NCBI GenBank assembly: GCA_037039685.1
Contig: JAWNGF010000002.1
Coordinates: 3,038,001-3,102,000 of the forward strand
Direction of reading: 5' to 3'
DNA length: 64,000 nt
Source: Ceratobasidium sp. AG-K
Lineage: Eukaryota; Basidiomycota; Agaricomycetes; Cantharellales; Ceratobasidiaceae
Position 1 is the first letter of the stretch; every line of letters begins with the position of its first letter. Both the position numbers and the translations under genes were made by a program. The notes below the pieces were generated by a model, which worked only from the letters and a program-made list of their open reading frames with translations, searched no databases and was not told where the DNA came from. This document shows positions 37,130-48,084 of this stretch, in pieces.

Positions 37130-40100
37130 ATGGGAAAACGGAAAGTGCCTTGTGAATGCGGCAGATGCACCAAACCAGTGACGACTGAGACGCAGAAGCG
37201 TCACCTTCAAGGAATCTGGGGGAAAAAGCGTCAAAATTCAAAGGAGAATTGGGCAAGAATATGGTGAGCACGCTGTTTGACTGCAAATCGAAATCTTATT
37301 TGGCTAACATACATTACTGCAGTGAAATTTTTGTCAACATTCATCTAGTAGGGCGTCGCTCAACACACACCGTGGATCTGCTATTGCTTGGTCCAAACCT
37401 GGCATGCACCCCATGTTCAACAGCTCCCCCAAACCCCCAGATCCACCCTTTCCTATCCCCTACGAGCCCCAGGAACCAGATCTATCCCAGAGGTCGATTT
37501 AACGCACATCTGGGCGCAAGTGATGCGCGCACATCCACATACTGATATTGGCGATCGGACTATTACAAAGTCCTCTGAGCTTCCCAACAGCAATTCAGAG
37601 TCGTCTGTTGGACCCCCTGGCTCCGACACATCCAACCCCGGAGATGAGGGGTACAATCCAGCAACTGGTGGTCTTTCCCCCAAGGCATAACTGCCGGCAG
37701 GGTTCATGTTGGATGCAGCAAAGAATGGTAAGTCTCTCAGCACTCTTGATGCAATTCTTGCTAATTTCTATACGATTTAGCTTCGCTTTTCATTACTCCT
37801 GATGTTTTAGATGATATCCTGTCATTTAAATTTATAGTCCAGCACAAGCCAACTGTATGTAGTTACAAAGCAATGCAAGAAGCGTTTGTTCATAAACAGT
37901 CCCACGGAGCTCTTTGATGCTTAAACTTGTGCGTGCGCAGATGCTCTCCCTCTCAGCGCTCAAACCTATCAAATACCACTGCTGCAAAAACTCTTGCGTA
38001 TGTTACACTGGCTATCTAGGTGACCTACAGGAATGCCTGTACTGCAAGGCACCTCGACTAAATCCTGCTGGCCTGCCATATTCAGTCTTTTCATATGTTC
38101 CTATGATCCCTCAGGCTCTTGCTCTTTTTTGGAACAAATTGACTTGCGAGAAGCTCAAGTACCGCACAAACTATCAGCGATTGGGCAACATTGACAAAAT
38201 CTTTGGCGGCAAACAATACAAAAAACTGAAACGTACAAGGTGAAGATAGAGGGCAAGGAACAGCCCTATTATCACTTTGAAGACTGTCGCAAGCTTGCAT
38301 TTGGCCTGTTGATCGATGGCCTATGTCCTTTCAAGCATCGGAAAAACACTTGCTGGCCAATAATTCTGATCAACGATAACCTTCCGCCCAAAATTCAAAA
38401 CCTTCTTGAGAATATTATCTGCGTCGGCGTGATACCGGGTCTCATTTGCCCAAGGACATCAATTCTTTCCTACAACGCTTATTGATGAACTTATCAAGCT
38501 TGCTAAGGGAGTCAAAGCCGTAGATATGCTCCATGATGAGGTTTTCTTACTACGCGCATATCTTCTGGCGGTCTTTGGCGACATACCGGCAATCACTAAA
38601 TTACTCGAATTCTTGGGTCATAATGCTTGGTTCCCTTGTCGATTCTGTATGCATGAGGCAATTCCCGGTCGGACTGCCAAGGGAGGTACGCATATGTATT
38701 GTCCCCTGCATTGTCCAGACGGAACAACTACCGACCCACTAGACCTGCCTCTGCGAACGCATGCAGAGACTATTGAGCAAGGCCATGAGGTCCTCCAAAC
38801 ACCAAATGAGCACGCATGCTCCAAACTGGCCACAACTTATGGAGTGAAGGGGGTTTCGCTTCTTGCTCGCCTTTCATCAATTAGCATCCCGGCATCTTTC
38901 CCCGTCGAAGTGATGCACATGGTGTGGATTAATTTGATCCCTCAGCTTGTTGACCTGTGGACTGACAACTTCAACGACATCGACCACGGCAAAGAAAGCT
39001 ATCAGATCGATTCAGTACTCTGGGCTCTTATTGGGAATCTGTGCAAAGACTCTGGCTGCACGATTCCCTCTACATTTGGATGTCGTGTCCCTAACCTGAA
39101 AAAGCGAAGCCATTTTATCGCCGAGTCCTGGATGCTCTTTGCAACTCAGCTTGCCCCTTGCTTACTGCGCCGTCGCTTTGCTAAGCGATCATATTATACT
39201 CATTTTGTTCGCCTAATAACTCTGGTTAAGATGTGTGTCAATCATGAGATCTCTAGGGGCGACATTCCTATGATTCGCAATGGATTCGCCGAATGGATTC
39301 AAGAATATGAACGGTGCGTGAACGCATACATACACTTGCCGCCCAGCAGCTTATCGTTGAATAGCATATACTATCAATACAGTGCCAATCGACTACAAAC
39401 ATGCCCCGTCAATGTTCATTATTTATTGCATATCGCCGACTCAATTGAGTTCTTAGGACCCGTGTGGGCGTATTGGGCCTTCCCGATGGAGCGATACTGC
39501 AGCTTCATAGGCACTTCAGTCCGAAGCCGGCGATACTACTCAGCAAATATTGCACGACGAATCCTGGATTGTGCTCAACTCCGAGTGGTTCGCGAGGTAT
39601 ACAACCTCCATGATACGATCGTGCTTCGTCACCCGAGAGATGCCAGGGACGCCGAGGATGAAGGTCGGGCAACTGAGGGCGACCGACTTCCAGATTGTAA
39701 GTAACTTAGTGATCAGATACTTTATTTCTCATAGCCGCATACAACCTAGACCCAAATTGCGCGCTATTGACCCCACGCTCCGAGCGATTGACGGTGACAG
39801 AACCACTGTGCCGAAAAATTGCCAAACACTTAGTAACAGCATATGGAGTTACATTCCCAGAGGCCAAGAATTACGTTCCGGCGTCGGTTATGCAATGGGG
39901 ACGAATGCGCATCACCGAGGGAGGTGATTTAATCCATGCACGCGGGTATCATAAGCTACGGGAGGATGGACGCGACGCTTCTTTTGTTCGGGTAAGAACC
40001 TCATTTTTACGTTAATTTTCAACCATTCCTAAGATAAATTTAGTACGAGCTCGAGGTCGACCGACTCGCACATATTCCCAACGCCCCCTCCGACTTTATC

Positions 40101-40379
40101 CAACAGTCCTTTTATGGGCAGCTTCAGCACCTTTTCGCACTCCCGATTCCACCCAACTCGACCATCAATCCCAACGACCAAGCTCAAACTCTATTGCTCG
40201 CATTGATTCTGGAGGCTCGGACCGAAGTCAACACTTCGTACGAGTACACGGTGGTCTCGTACGAGGGACAACTTTCAAACGGGGAAGTCATCGACGCGGA
40301 TAACATCAAGTGTGCTATTGGGCGTGTTCGCGATGACAAAAAGTGGTGGATTATCGATCGGAGCCCGAGCGCTGAGTAA
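37130..40379 (+). pseudogene. Tnp2-family CACTA transposase, frameshifted
   Basis: Exon 1 (37130-37261) encodes MGKRKVPCECGRCTKPV, the Cys-rich N-terminus typical of basidiomycete Tnp2 proteins. The core follows: KPIKYHCCKNSCVCYTG, ECLYCKAPR, YHFEDCRKLAFGLLIDGLCPF, LRAYLLAVFGDIPAITKLLEF, NAWFPCRFCMHEAIPG, then the C-terminal LLHIADSIEFLGPVWAYWAFP and ERYCSFIGTSVRSRRYYSAN. The 3' part from 38493 to 39696 is one open frame, followed by exons 39735-39991 and 40044-40379 in phase, ending TAA at 40377-40379. Upstream the frame shifts near 37495, 37690, 38235 and 38445-38490, so the gene is degenerate. The intact enzyme would cut the element ends and integrate it with 3-bp duplications. Confidence 0.93.
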
Positions 40380-40727
40380 ACGCAAGGCATGTGAGCATTT
40401 ACCGTGCTTATTCGATCTTATCGTGCGGTCCCAGTCGGCTAATACAACATTTCCTAGGATTAGAAACCGTGTAATTACAGTTACAAGCACTTATAGTACT
40501 ATTATACACCCCATTCGATAAAACCCCTCGAAACTTCCGAACCATCCGAGAGTGGCCGACCGACCATCAGAGGCCACATCCGAGGGTAAGCAGCACGTCC
40601 GGAAGTAAGGTCGGGGATCGGGGGTAAGTTGAGCCGTCCGAGGGTCCGGATATAGAATCCGGAAGCCCGGCCACAGGCATCTGCGGACCTTTCTCCCGGA
40701 TTTTTGAGCGATCCGGAAGTCGGGTCC
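40380..40727. repeat. right subterminal region with TCCGGA boxes
   Basis: Dense short motifs (CGTCCGGAAG, GTCCGAGGGTCCGGA, ATCCGGAAG, TCCGGACGATCCGG) between about 40530 and 40740 mirror those at the left end, often in inverted orientation. Confidence 0.65.
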
Positions 40728-40757
40728 GGACGATCCGGAAGTTTGGGGTCCACAGTG
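40728..40757 (-). repeat. CACTA right terminal inverted repeat
   Basis: Ends GGGGTCCACAGTG, the inverse of the left end; the CAC duplication follows at 40758-40760. Confidence 0.93.
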
Positions 40758-40760
40758 CAC

Positions 40761-42673
40761 GAGCGGAATGTTATAGACCTCGCTCACAATCCCAACTCCG
40801 GAAATACCAGCCTAGGCGAGTGTTTTTGCCCGCGATACACGCTTGTGTACCAAGCTCGATCCGCAGGGTTCTAACTGGCTTAGTTCATTTGCGCTTTGAT
40901 CAGCAAAAGCTGCCGTTTCGTGAGACGAGAAATCGCTATGCTAACCTCGTTGGGCCTTTGGGAGTCACGGATGCGGCACAAGCGTTGGGCGCTTGGCTGC
41001 CTCGCGTTGTCCCCTCGTGTTTGAGGTGGCTGAATACGCGAGATGGATTCTTGGGTTTCCAATGGAGTTTTATACGGGATTTGGGGCACCTATCGATCGG
41101 TCCAGTAGCCTATTGGCAGCATTAGTATACCAATGTAAAGACCCAAAAGAAGCGCGAAGCAGCCTGCTGGCTTCAAGCGCGCAAGATTAGGTCCAATCAT
41201 ACTATATATAAGCTAGAGAAGTGATCGCTGCACAGAGAGCCGCGTATAGACTCGATCAATCCATACATTCTGCAACGCCTTTGTCTTCGAAACACCTCCG
41301 GGCCCGGGAAACAAGTAGTACCCTAGGATGCGAGCCAGTGACACGAGGTCGGGGTTACCTATAGCTCGAAAATCATGTAACAAGCGCTTTGAGATACGTA
41401 CTAAACCTCGTGTCAACTGGCCTGACTTCATAAGAGCCTGAACTAGTTGCTCAGGATGAGTACAGCCTCGAATACCCCCCCCCCTCAAGATATGTACCGC
41501 TAGCACCTCAGACTAGTGGTCGTAGGTATAAGTATCTGTTGATGATCGATCATGATCCAGACGGTTGATATTCGGATATTGATGCGTGATCTGCTCGCTT
41601 CAAACCGAAATGGTCAGTCTATCGCCAGCATATGAGTCGAGCTAACTGTGGTTGCCCACCACGCTTCTACCTCAGCGACATGTATAGGTCTATCAATCTC
41701 AGTGGATATATGTCAAGCAGGGATTTTGTGGGCTCGAGTCGTCACACGAGACCCTAGTGGTCGAAGATATTTCTTTATATCCGCCACCGCCACCAAAGTT
41801 TCAAATTCACAAGTGTTCCACTTCCGACCACAACTAGAACCGCCCTCGTTGATCAACAGGCGATGTACTTGTACGCCCGATTAATTGCACCTTTCTGCCT
41901 CTCAATCTGAAACCTCCGAACCTTGCGGGCTTATGGCTCTGTATGGAGCTTAACCTAATCTTTTTTTCGTTTCTTCTCAGTGTTGTGAGTGACGCGCTCA
42001 TTATCGCGTTTGGCCTACTATGAGCCTTGCGGGTGCTCGTTCGTATATCAGTTAGGTCTTCGCGACACGTCTGGCGGATTGTAAAACGGAGTTGCTTTAC
42101 ACGAGTCCGCCGAGCAGGCACATTGACCACAGGCACCCACCCCATCGGGGCAATACAGATGAAGGCGCGCAATTTGCTCAATGGATCATCTACATGCGGC
42201 TCCGGGTTCTCATGTGACCAATCGGTACGCCGCCATGGCTGTCGTGGAGAGCATGTTTCTCGCGTGCGTTGGACACGTTGTTTGCAAACGGCTCATCGAG
42301 CCATCACAGCCACGCTTGCCTCGGTTCGTTTCGTCCAGCTCCCACATTCCCTGAGGAATCGTCGCAAGGTACGATTGCTGCGTGTGTTGTCTAAATCGTC
42401 CACGCATATTGACGGCCAAGGTATAAGACTCTCGGGGCTCAGGGTGAACAACGAGCATAGTCGAAAACCTCACTAATTGCGTGTTACGGCCAGGTGATTA
42501 ACGTCTATCACCACCAGCTTATAGGCGTTCAATTAGTTTCGCAGCCTGTGGCTTATTGCTTAGTGCGTCGGAATGCTCTTAATGCGATCGGGGCGCTGAT
42601 TAAAGCATCGACAACTGAACTATTAGCAGGTCAACTCAAACATGACGACCCGGTCTATCGAGGTGCTGTTGTT
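40761..42673. other. right flank of the CACTA element, no recognised gene
   Basis: Several overlapping frames (40820-41190, 41648-41884, 42027-42476 on plus; 41213-41506 on minus) show no domain. A C10 homopolymer lies at about 41476-41485. The frame 42494-42712 runs into F-box copy 2 and could be an upstream extension of it. Confidence 0.4.
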
Positions 42674-43646
42674 ATGGGGTTGCCGACAGTCTTGTATCAA
42701 GTAAGCAGATAATTGTGCTAACGTCCGCTCGCAATCGTGCTGAACACTCACTAGATTACCCTTTACCTTGAACCCGGCGATTTACTGCGCCTCTCTCGGA
42801 CGTGTGTATTGCTCAACAAGCTTATGGGCAGCTCGGGGTTTATCTGGGAACGGGTACTTCATCAATATGGTTGTTCGGTTCCACCTGGCACGATTATGCG
42901 CCGGCCGCGCACTAGGGTTATCGTAGACTTTACCAAAGAATGTTCGGTGCGTTTGAATTTCGTTGATTATCGCTTTGACGCCTTGATTCCATCTGTCCCA
43001 CGTTTCTGCCCTTGCCAAAGTGTGACAAAAGATTACTGACATTTCTTACAATCCAGACGTGCGGCGACGAGACGGAAAACCTAGTATTGCATGAACTAGG
43101 CATTCGTCTATGCGATCCTTGTATGGAGACTGAGTAAGCACTTGGGAGTGTTCGGGGCTTGATTGAACTAACCCGAAAATCGTTACTAGACTTGTGGCTT
43201 TACCAGTTCAGCCGCCCGAGTTTGCTTATCCTAGATGGGAATATGGTAAATTACTTCAACCCCTACCGTTGTGCAATCTAAATAGCGAATATCTTCTATT
43301 AGGAATTGGCCGTTGTCAGTGTACGAGCGTCGTATTTCGACACGACCCTCCCGGTTCTATATCCGCAACCAGACGAAACCCCCTCGATGCCTACACATAC
43401 CCGGCCACCCTCTATCCCCAGTCGACCTTCTACCTGGGCTACGAGTATCCACAGTATGAATATAACTGGCTACATCCCGATACACAGCTCTTGAGGCTCA
43501 AGACGCAACAAGCAGCCGAGGAAGAGGTGATGAGCGGCCGGGACCGCCAAGGGCCAAGCGGGCCGGGCAGGCAGAACAACAACTATAATCGTGAGTTTTG
43601 TGATCCAAGCTTTAGGTATTATTACTTAGACGTTCAGAAAATGTAG
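42674..43646 (+). CDS. F-box protein with CxxC motif, copy 2 of a duplicated pair
   Basis: Exons 42674-42700, 42755-42946, 43057-43133 and 43190-43646 join in phase to 250 residues. MGLPTVLYQ plus ITLYLEPGDLLRLSRTCVLL forms the F-box; KECS then TCGDETENLVLHELGIRLCD and PC match copy 1. Exons 2 and 3 have exactly the same lengths (192 and 77) as in the gene at 31351. The C-terminal part (EFAYPRWEYGKLLQPLPL, then a Pro/Tyr/Gln-rich end) aligns only loosely with copy 1. The frame is open upstream of the chosen ATG to 42494, so a longer N-terminus is possible. Expected role: a substrate adaptor of an SCF ubiquitin ligase, inferred from the F-box only. Confidence 0.72.
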
Positions 43647-43950
43647 ACAACTCTGGTGTGGAGATGCCTCGGGCGGGCCCCCGACGCCGCACCACCACCC
43701 ATGGGACTGGCCCCACGAGGCAGTTGAGAGGTTCGTGCCCTGAATCTATCTGATTTAACCCAACACTGAGCAGTATTTAGCTCAAGCTCGTGCACGTGCC
43801 GAGCCCTACACCCGCAGATAGGCATAGCCGAGGACCGGGTGCGAAGGGGTGCGTCACAGGGTATACAAAGCCGACGTCTTGGTGGGCAGTTTGCCTCCCT
43901 CCACGTAGATTCTGTAGTCTGTGACACGCTTCCCGTGGCGGTTCTTGACT
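43647..43950 (-). other. convergent coding fragment next to F-box copy 2
   Basis: Minus-strand codons from about 43944 to 43855 read VKNRHGKRVTDYRIYVEGGK..LPTKTSALYTL and stop at TGA. They match the fragment beside F-box copy 1 at 32630-32690. Upstream exons were not found. The plus strand here continues the Pro/Arg-rich frame of the F-box gene only to 43646. Confidence 0.4.
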
Positions 43951-44965
43951 AGTCAGGGTGCATTAAATACGGGTATGGTGGATATTAACTTTGGGCGTGT
44001 TGTGCTGACTTTGCTGCTGTAGATTTCCTCAAAGCCGCTCTTAACTGCCAATTCTCAATTTTCAACTCACGATTCCCGACTCTCGACTCTTGTGAACTGA
44101 TTGCAGAAATCTCAGTCCATAATTATAAATTACGGGTTAAAGCTTGAGATACGCTCTATCTCATTCGTCGCTGAGCGACAAATTTGAATTTAGCAAAAGA
44201 TTCGCTCTTCACGATCCACAACCCGCGCAATCTCTCAACGCTGTCCATTTCAACTGCTTATCTTTGTTACGGTCGTACCCAAAATTTGCTCTGTAGGCTA
44301 TTTACGGCTTGGCTGATCCGAGCGAATTGATTTCCTACTACCCCATGTTCAAACGACCAGCCTCGTTTCCTCATATGCATAACTCTCGCATGCTCTCCCC
44401 ACACTCTTATGCTCTATTTAAGCCTCTGTTGTTTAGATACGTTCATGCAATCCCAATGGAGATTGATTTGGCATGCAATTAGCGCGATGTGTTGTCTTGT
44501 CGGGCTTTGAATTTTAGAGCATGATCTATAGCCGCCCGTATAGAGCTTTCTATACGAGATAGTGGCTTTGCTCCGAACGATAAGCAAATAACTCTCATAG
44601 TTCTCGCAATAAGCATCAGTTGTTCTGACCGATTACATGATCATCTGTCAGCAGCTCGCTTACATCAAGACAAATGTCATTTCTTCGGAGCCCGCACCGC
44701 TTTCGGGCGAAGTGCGGCGGTGTCGCGGGTTTTATGGCGTTTGCAAGGCACTATCGGCCTCTCAGGGGTTGCCACGGCGCGTTTTTGTTTCATACATCGC
44801 TCCTTCGCAACGTGGGACCCTTTCTATATAACCCCATGCCCCCACAATCTATCTCGCCCCACACGCCCCACTCTGGCACCACCCAGCTAGACATAGATCT
44901 ATTCCCTTAGACGCCGACATGTACGAGTCTGAACCAATACCTGCGTTGAACTATCTAACATCATA
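43951..44965. other. upstream region of F-box gene 3
   Basis: No separate gene. A TATA-like TCTATATAACC at 44822-44832 and an ATG at 44920 (MYESEPIPA) probably belong to the promoter and first exon of the following F-box/LRR-like gene, but the first splice junction is unresolved. AT-rich, repeat-free DNA precedes it. Confidence 0.4.
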
Positions 44966-46247
44966 GGTTTAATAGGCACGCAGTACTTCAGTCTCCCGAC
45001 ATTCTCTCAACGATTTTTGCCAATTTGGACCATGCAGACCTAGCTCGGGCACTTCGGGTTTGCAGGCTATGGAACGAATGGTCAGACGTGCTTTGGGGAT
45101 GCTTGCCAACGCTCGTTCCCATGCTACGTCTTGTATTTCCATTCGTTTTTACCAACAGCAATCAATATGTACGTACGAACAATCACCTGATCCCTGTTTT
45201 TCTATACCCCAGAACTGAACCTATTGTCGCAAGATCCACAGCGTTCCGTTATACCAACTAGACAAATCTCGGTTTGCTAAACTCGCCAAATCTGTGCGAC
45301 ACTTTAATCCTTCGCCTGCCCCTCGGTCATTTTTTGACGGCTTCAATCCCAATATTCCGGGACTTTTATTGGATCTCTGTGAACCAGGGGTACCCCTGTT
45401 TCCCCAACTCCAATCATTATCAACGGAATGCTCTAATGATTCCGAGCTTCTCGGCGTCTTGTCGCTTTTGACACCATCCTTACGCTCGCTCGACCTTTCG
45501 GTGCACCACTCCGCCAGTGACTATATGCACGATATTCTAACTGGAATTGAGGAGCGCGTCAAGAATCTCGAGCACCTCCGCTTACTCTGTCACCCTCCCG
45601 AAAAAAATCTCGATGCGAGTGGCGAAGAAGGCGCTCAGCGAGATTCCGCAGCATACATCTACGTTCCTCCTATCTCCTCAGCTCTAACTAAATCACTTCG
45701 TACTTTGAGTATCCCCGCATCCTGTATGTCCAGGGACACATTATCTACTCTCTCTCAACTACCACAACTCGAGTCGCTCGCCTTTACTGGCGCCTGGACG
45801 TCCGAAGTACATGGGGATGAATGGCAAGATCTCGAGGCGACCACGTTTCAAGCTTTAGAACGGCTCTCAGTGCCTATCTGCACAATTCACGCGGCTCTTC
45901 GGTTGCTGGCCGTCTTTCCAGATTCCACTCCACTCGGCGAAATTGAGATTGCCTATTCGGGAGAAGCCACAAGGCAAGAAGTAGTGGAGCTCGCCGCCAC
46001 ATTGGCTCGGTTCCGGAGTTCACTCCAAAGTGTCCGAGTCCGGCGTGCTGATGGCAGCGCTGGCTTGGAGTCCGTTCAGCCATTAGACGCGGCCACTTTG
46101 GAGCGGCTTGGCGGGTGCTTCAAGCTAGAAACATTGGTTCTTGGAGTCCCAGTTGAACTTTCAGACATGGAATTCCAAAGCTTTATCGTTCAATTTCCCC
46201 GGATTCGACTGGCACACGTGGGAAACAGTAAATATAGCTCGGAGTGA
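44966..46247 (+). CDS. F-box protein with leucine-rich C-terminal region
   Basis: The first clear exon (about 44966-45169) encodes FNRHAVLQSPDILSTIFANL, DHADLARALRVCRLWNEW and a hydrophobic stretch: an F-box with the usual L-x-x-L-x-x-V-C-R-x-W pattern. After a GTACGT..CCCAG intron the second exon (about 45230-46247) gives ~330 residues with repeated Leu-rich blocks (SLRSLDLSVHH, LRLLCHP, LESLAFTGAW, LERLGGCFKLETLVLGV), consistent with degenerate LRRs that bind substrates. It ends in TGA at 46245-46247. The start codon is uncertain (see upstream region). It differs in layout from the two CxxC-type copies. Confidence 0.68.
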
Positions 46248-48084
46248 GCCGGGTATCACGTTTAAGGGTCATCGTGAGCACTTCGAGGTGGTTTCCGTTT
46301 CATGTGTTCAAGCGACTGGTTCCACGAGCCATGACCGGAATCGAAGGATACTTTTCGGGATTATGATTTGTTTCTCCATTCACGTTTAATATCATAGACT
46401 AGCACATCAATGGAATATTTATTTGGGACTAGCAGAATAGCGTGTGAGCAACGTACTGCAGGGTCTTTGTAGAGCTTATTACACCTAGAAGCTGGATCTC
46501 CTGGATTATTGTAAATTACCTACTCATCTGCGTCACAACTACGTGTGATGACCCAAAGTTTTTGCTTGCACCTACCACCTCTTTCAAAGACTCGGAGACT
46601 ATGGCACTTGCACGACGCTCTCGACAATTCGAACAGGCTACCTCGTGAGCGTACTGAAGCCTCTAGTCGGCATTGAAAGCGCTTTGTCATGATACCCGAC
46701 AATGTGACTGCTTTTTCTTCTTTCTGGTGGGGTGTATAAATCGCAGTGCTGAAAGGCTAACTACAACTTCCTTTGAGTGCTTGGACCTACGTTCTGGCAA
46801 CTGGTTGCGACTAGGACACGCATCGAGCTCCCCCTTTCCTCCATGTGTTCGTACCTGTGTGGCAAGCGCAATTCCTTGATGGCCTGTAACTATTCGTTGC
46901 GAATGACTACTCACTCACACGCGAACCCCTAGCTCTACGCTCGAGGCTTTGTGTATTGCGGGATCCCCTGGTGTGTCGCATGCCAGCTTGCGCATGATGG
47001 CGCGCCGCTTCACAATACACTAGTTCAATAACTTCTCACGTGCGGAGATGAACAGTACTGCGCTAACTGAGGGTGAGCTGGCATAGGGTCTTGCATCAGA
47101 TTTGCTGGCGACCAGATTGGTACTAGTCTGCAAATTGACGGACTCCCCAGTCGATTGCTGTTTGCTTTGCTTGCGCATGTGAGATGCAACCCGTGGGGTT
47201 TTATCTTATTTGATATCATCTAAAACAAGTCTCAGGCTTTCGTCACTCCTCGAACATTCTCCTGATTCAACTGTGGAAGCTCCCGCATACACTCGGTTAC
47301 AGCACACGATAGGCGGTCCTAAAGCCGGAATACTAGGACGTACCATCCTTCGAGCTTTAGTATACTCAACATAATGTTAAATTCCCTCTTCTGGCATAAT
47401 AATGGTGTATATGTACACCTGATATCAGTTGCTGGCTGGAAGGGTTGTTGGCCGAAACTTACTGCTTGATTATTTGATGGTTGCTCGTTTGATGCTCCGT
47501 ACGTAATCTACAAATCGAAGAGTCTTCGGAGCATGTGCCTGGTCATTTATGGGAATCGTCAAGCTGCATTGGCGGCTTTGGGGGCCGCGTGGGTGACCCC
47601 TGCCAAAGGCGTTTGGTCCCGGCGGCGAACAACTTCATCTTTGCACTCATCTTCCACCACCATGGCACTGGAGCCAGACTCCCCTCGCAACCAGTATGCA
47701 AAAATGCAATACTACGTACGAGGTTAATTCATTTGTCTTTACCTTGATTTAACCAATATGTGTACAGATTCGTCTCGTCTCACAGATTCCACGCCACGTT
47801 CCTAGGGCCGGCGGGGGAGAGGAGGTAAAAAAATGCTGAGCTGCAACTGTGAGGAACCGATCTATGAGCGATCGACATCACAGTATCTCACACAGCCGTG
47901 ATGTATGCCGCCGGGAGGCTGCTCAATAGTAAACGCGAGCCCTTCAACGCGTCCATAATTCGGGCAGAGATGGATACGTTGTGATCTTGAGGTAAAGTTG
48001 AGATTGTAAATGAAAGGGGCGAGAAGGATCACGATCTAGTAGGTATCTGCCCCTGGTGCGCAAAGTTGACCTTTCTCATGAACG
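46248..48084. other. anonymous DNA downstream of F-box gene 3
   Basis: Two nested frames at 47533-47747 are the longest candidates and lack a family. Nothing else is supported. Confidence 0.4.

Larger units (their letters stand above)
33412..40757. mobile_element. complete CACTA (EnSpm-type) DNA transposon with Tnp2-family transposase
   Basis: A 7,346-bp element bounded by 30-bp terminal inverted repeats that match at 25 of 30 positions, beginning CACTGTGGACCCC and ending GGGGTCCACAGTG. It is flanked on both sides by the 3-bp direct repeat CAC (33409-33411 and 40758-40760), the target-site duplication expected of CACTA elements. Both ends carry clusters of TCCGGA, TCCGAGGG and related boxes as subterminal repeats. 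Inside are two divergent genes: a multi-exon companion protein on the minus strand and a Tnp2-type transposase on the plus strand, sharing a ~420-bp promoter region. Both genes carry frameshifts, so autonomous activity now is unlikely. It lies between two duplicated F-box blocks. Confidence 0.93.
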
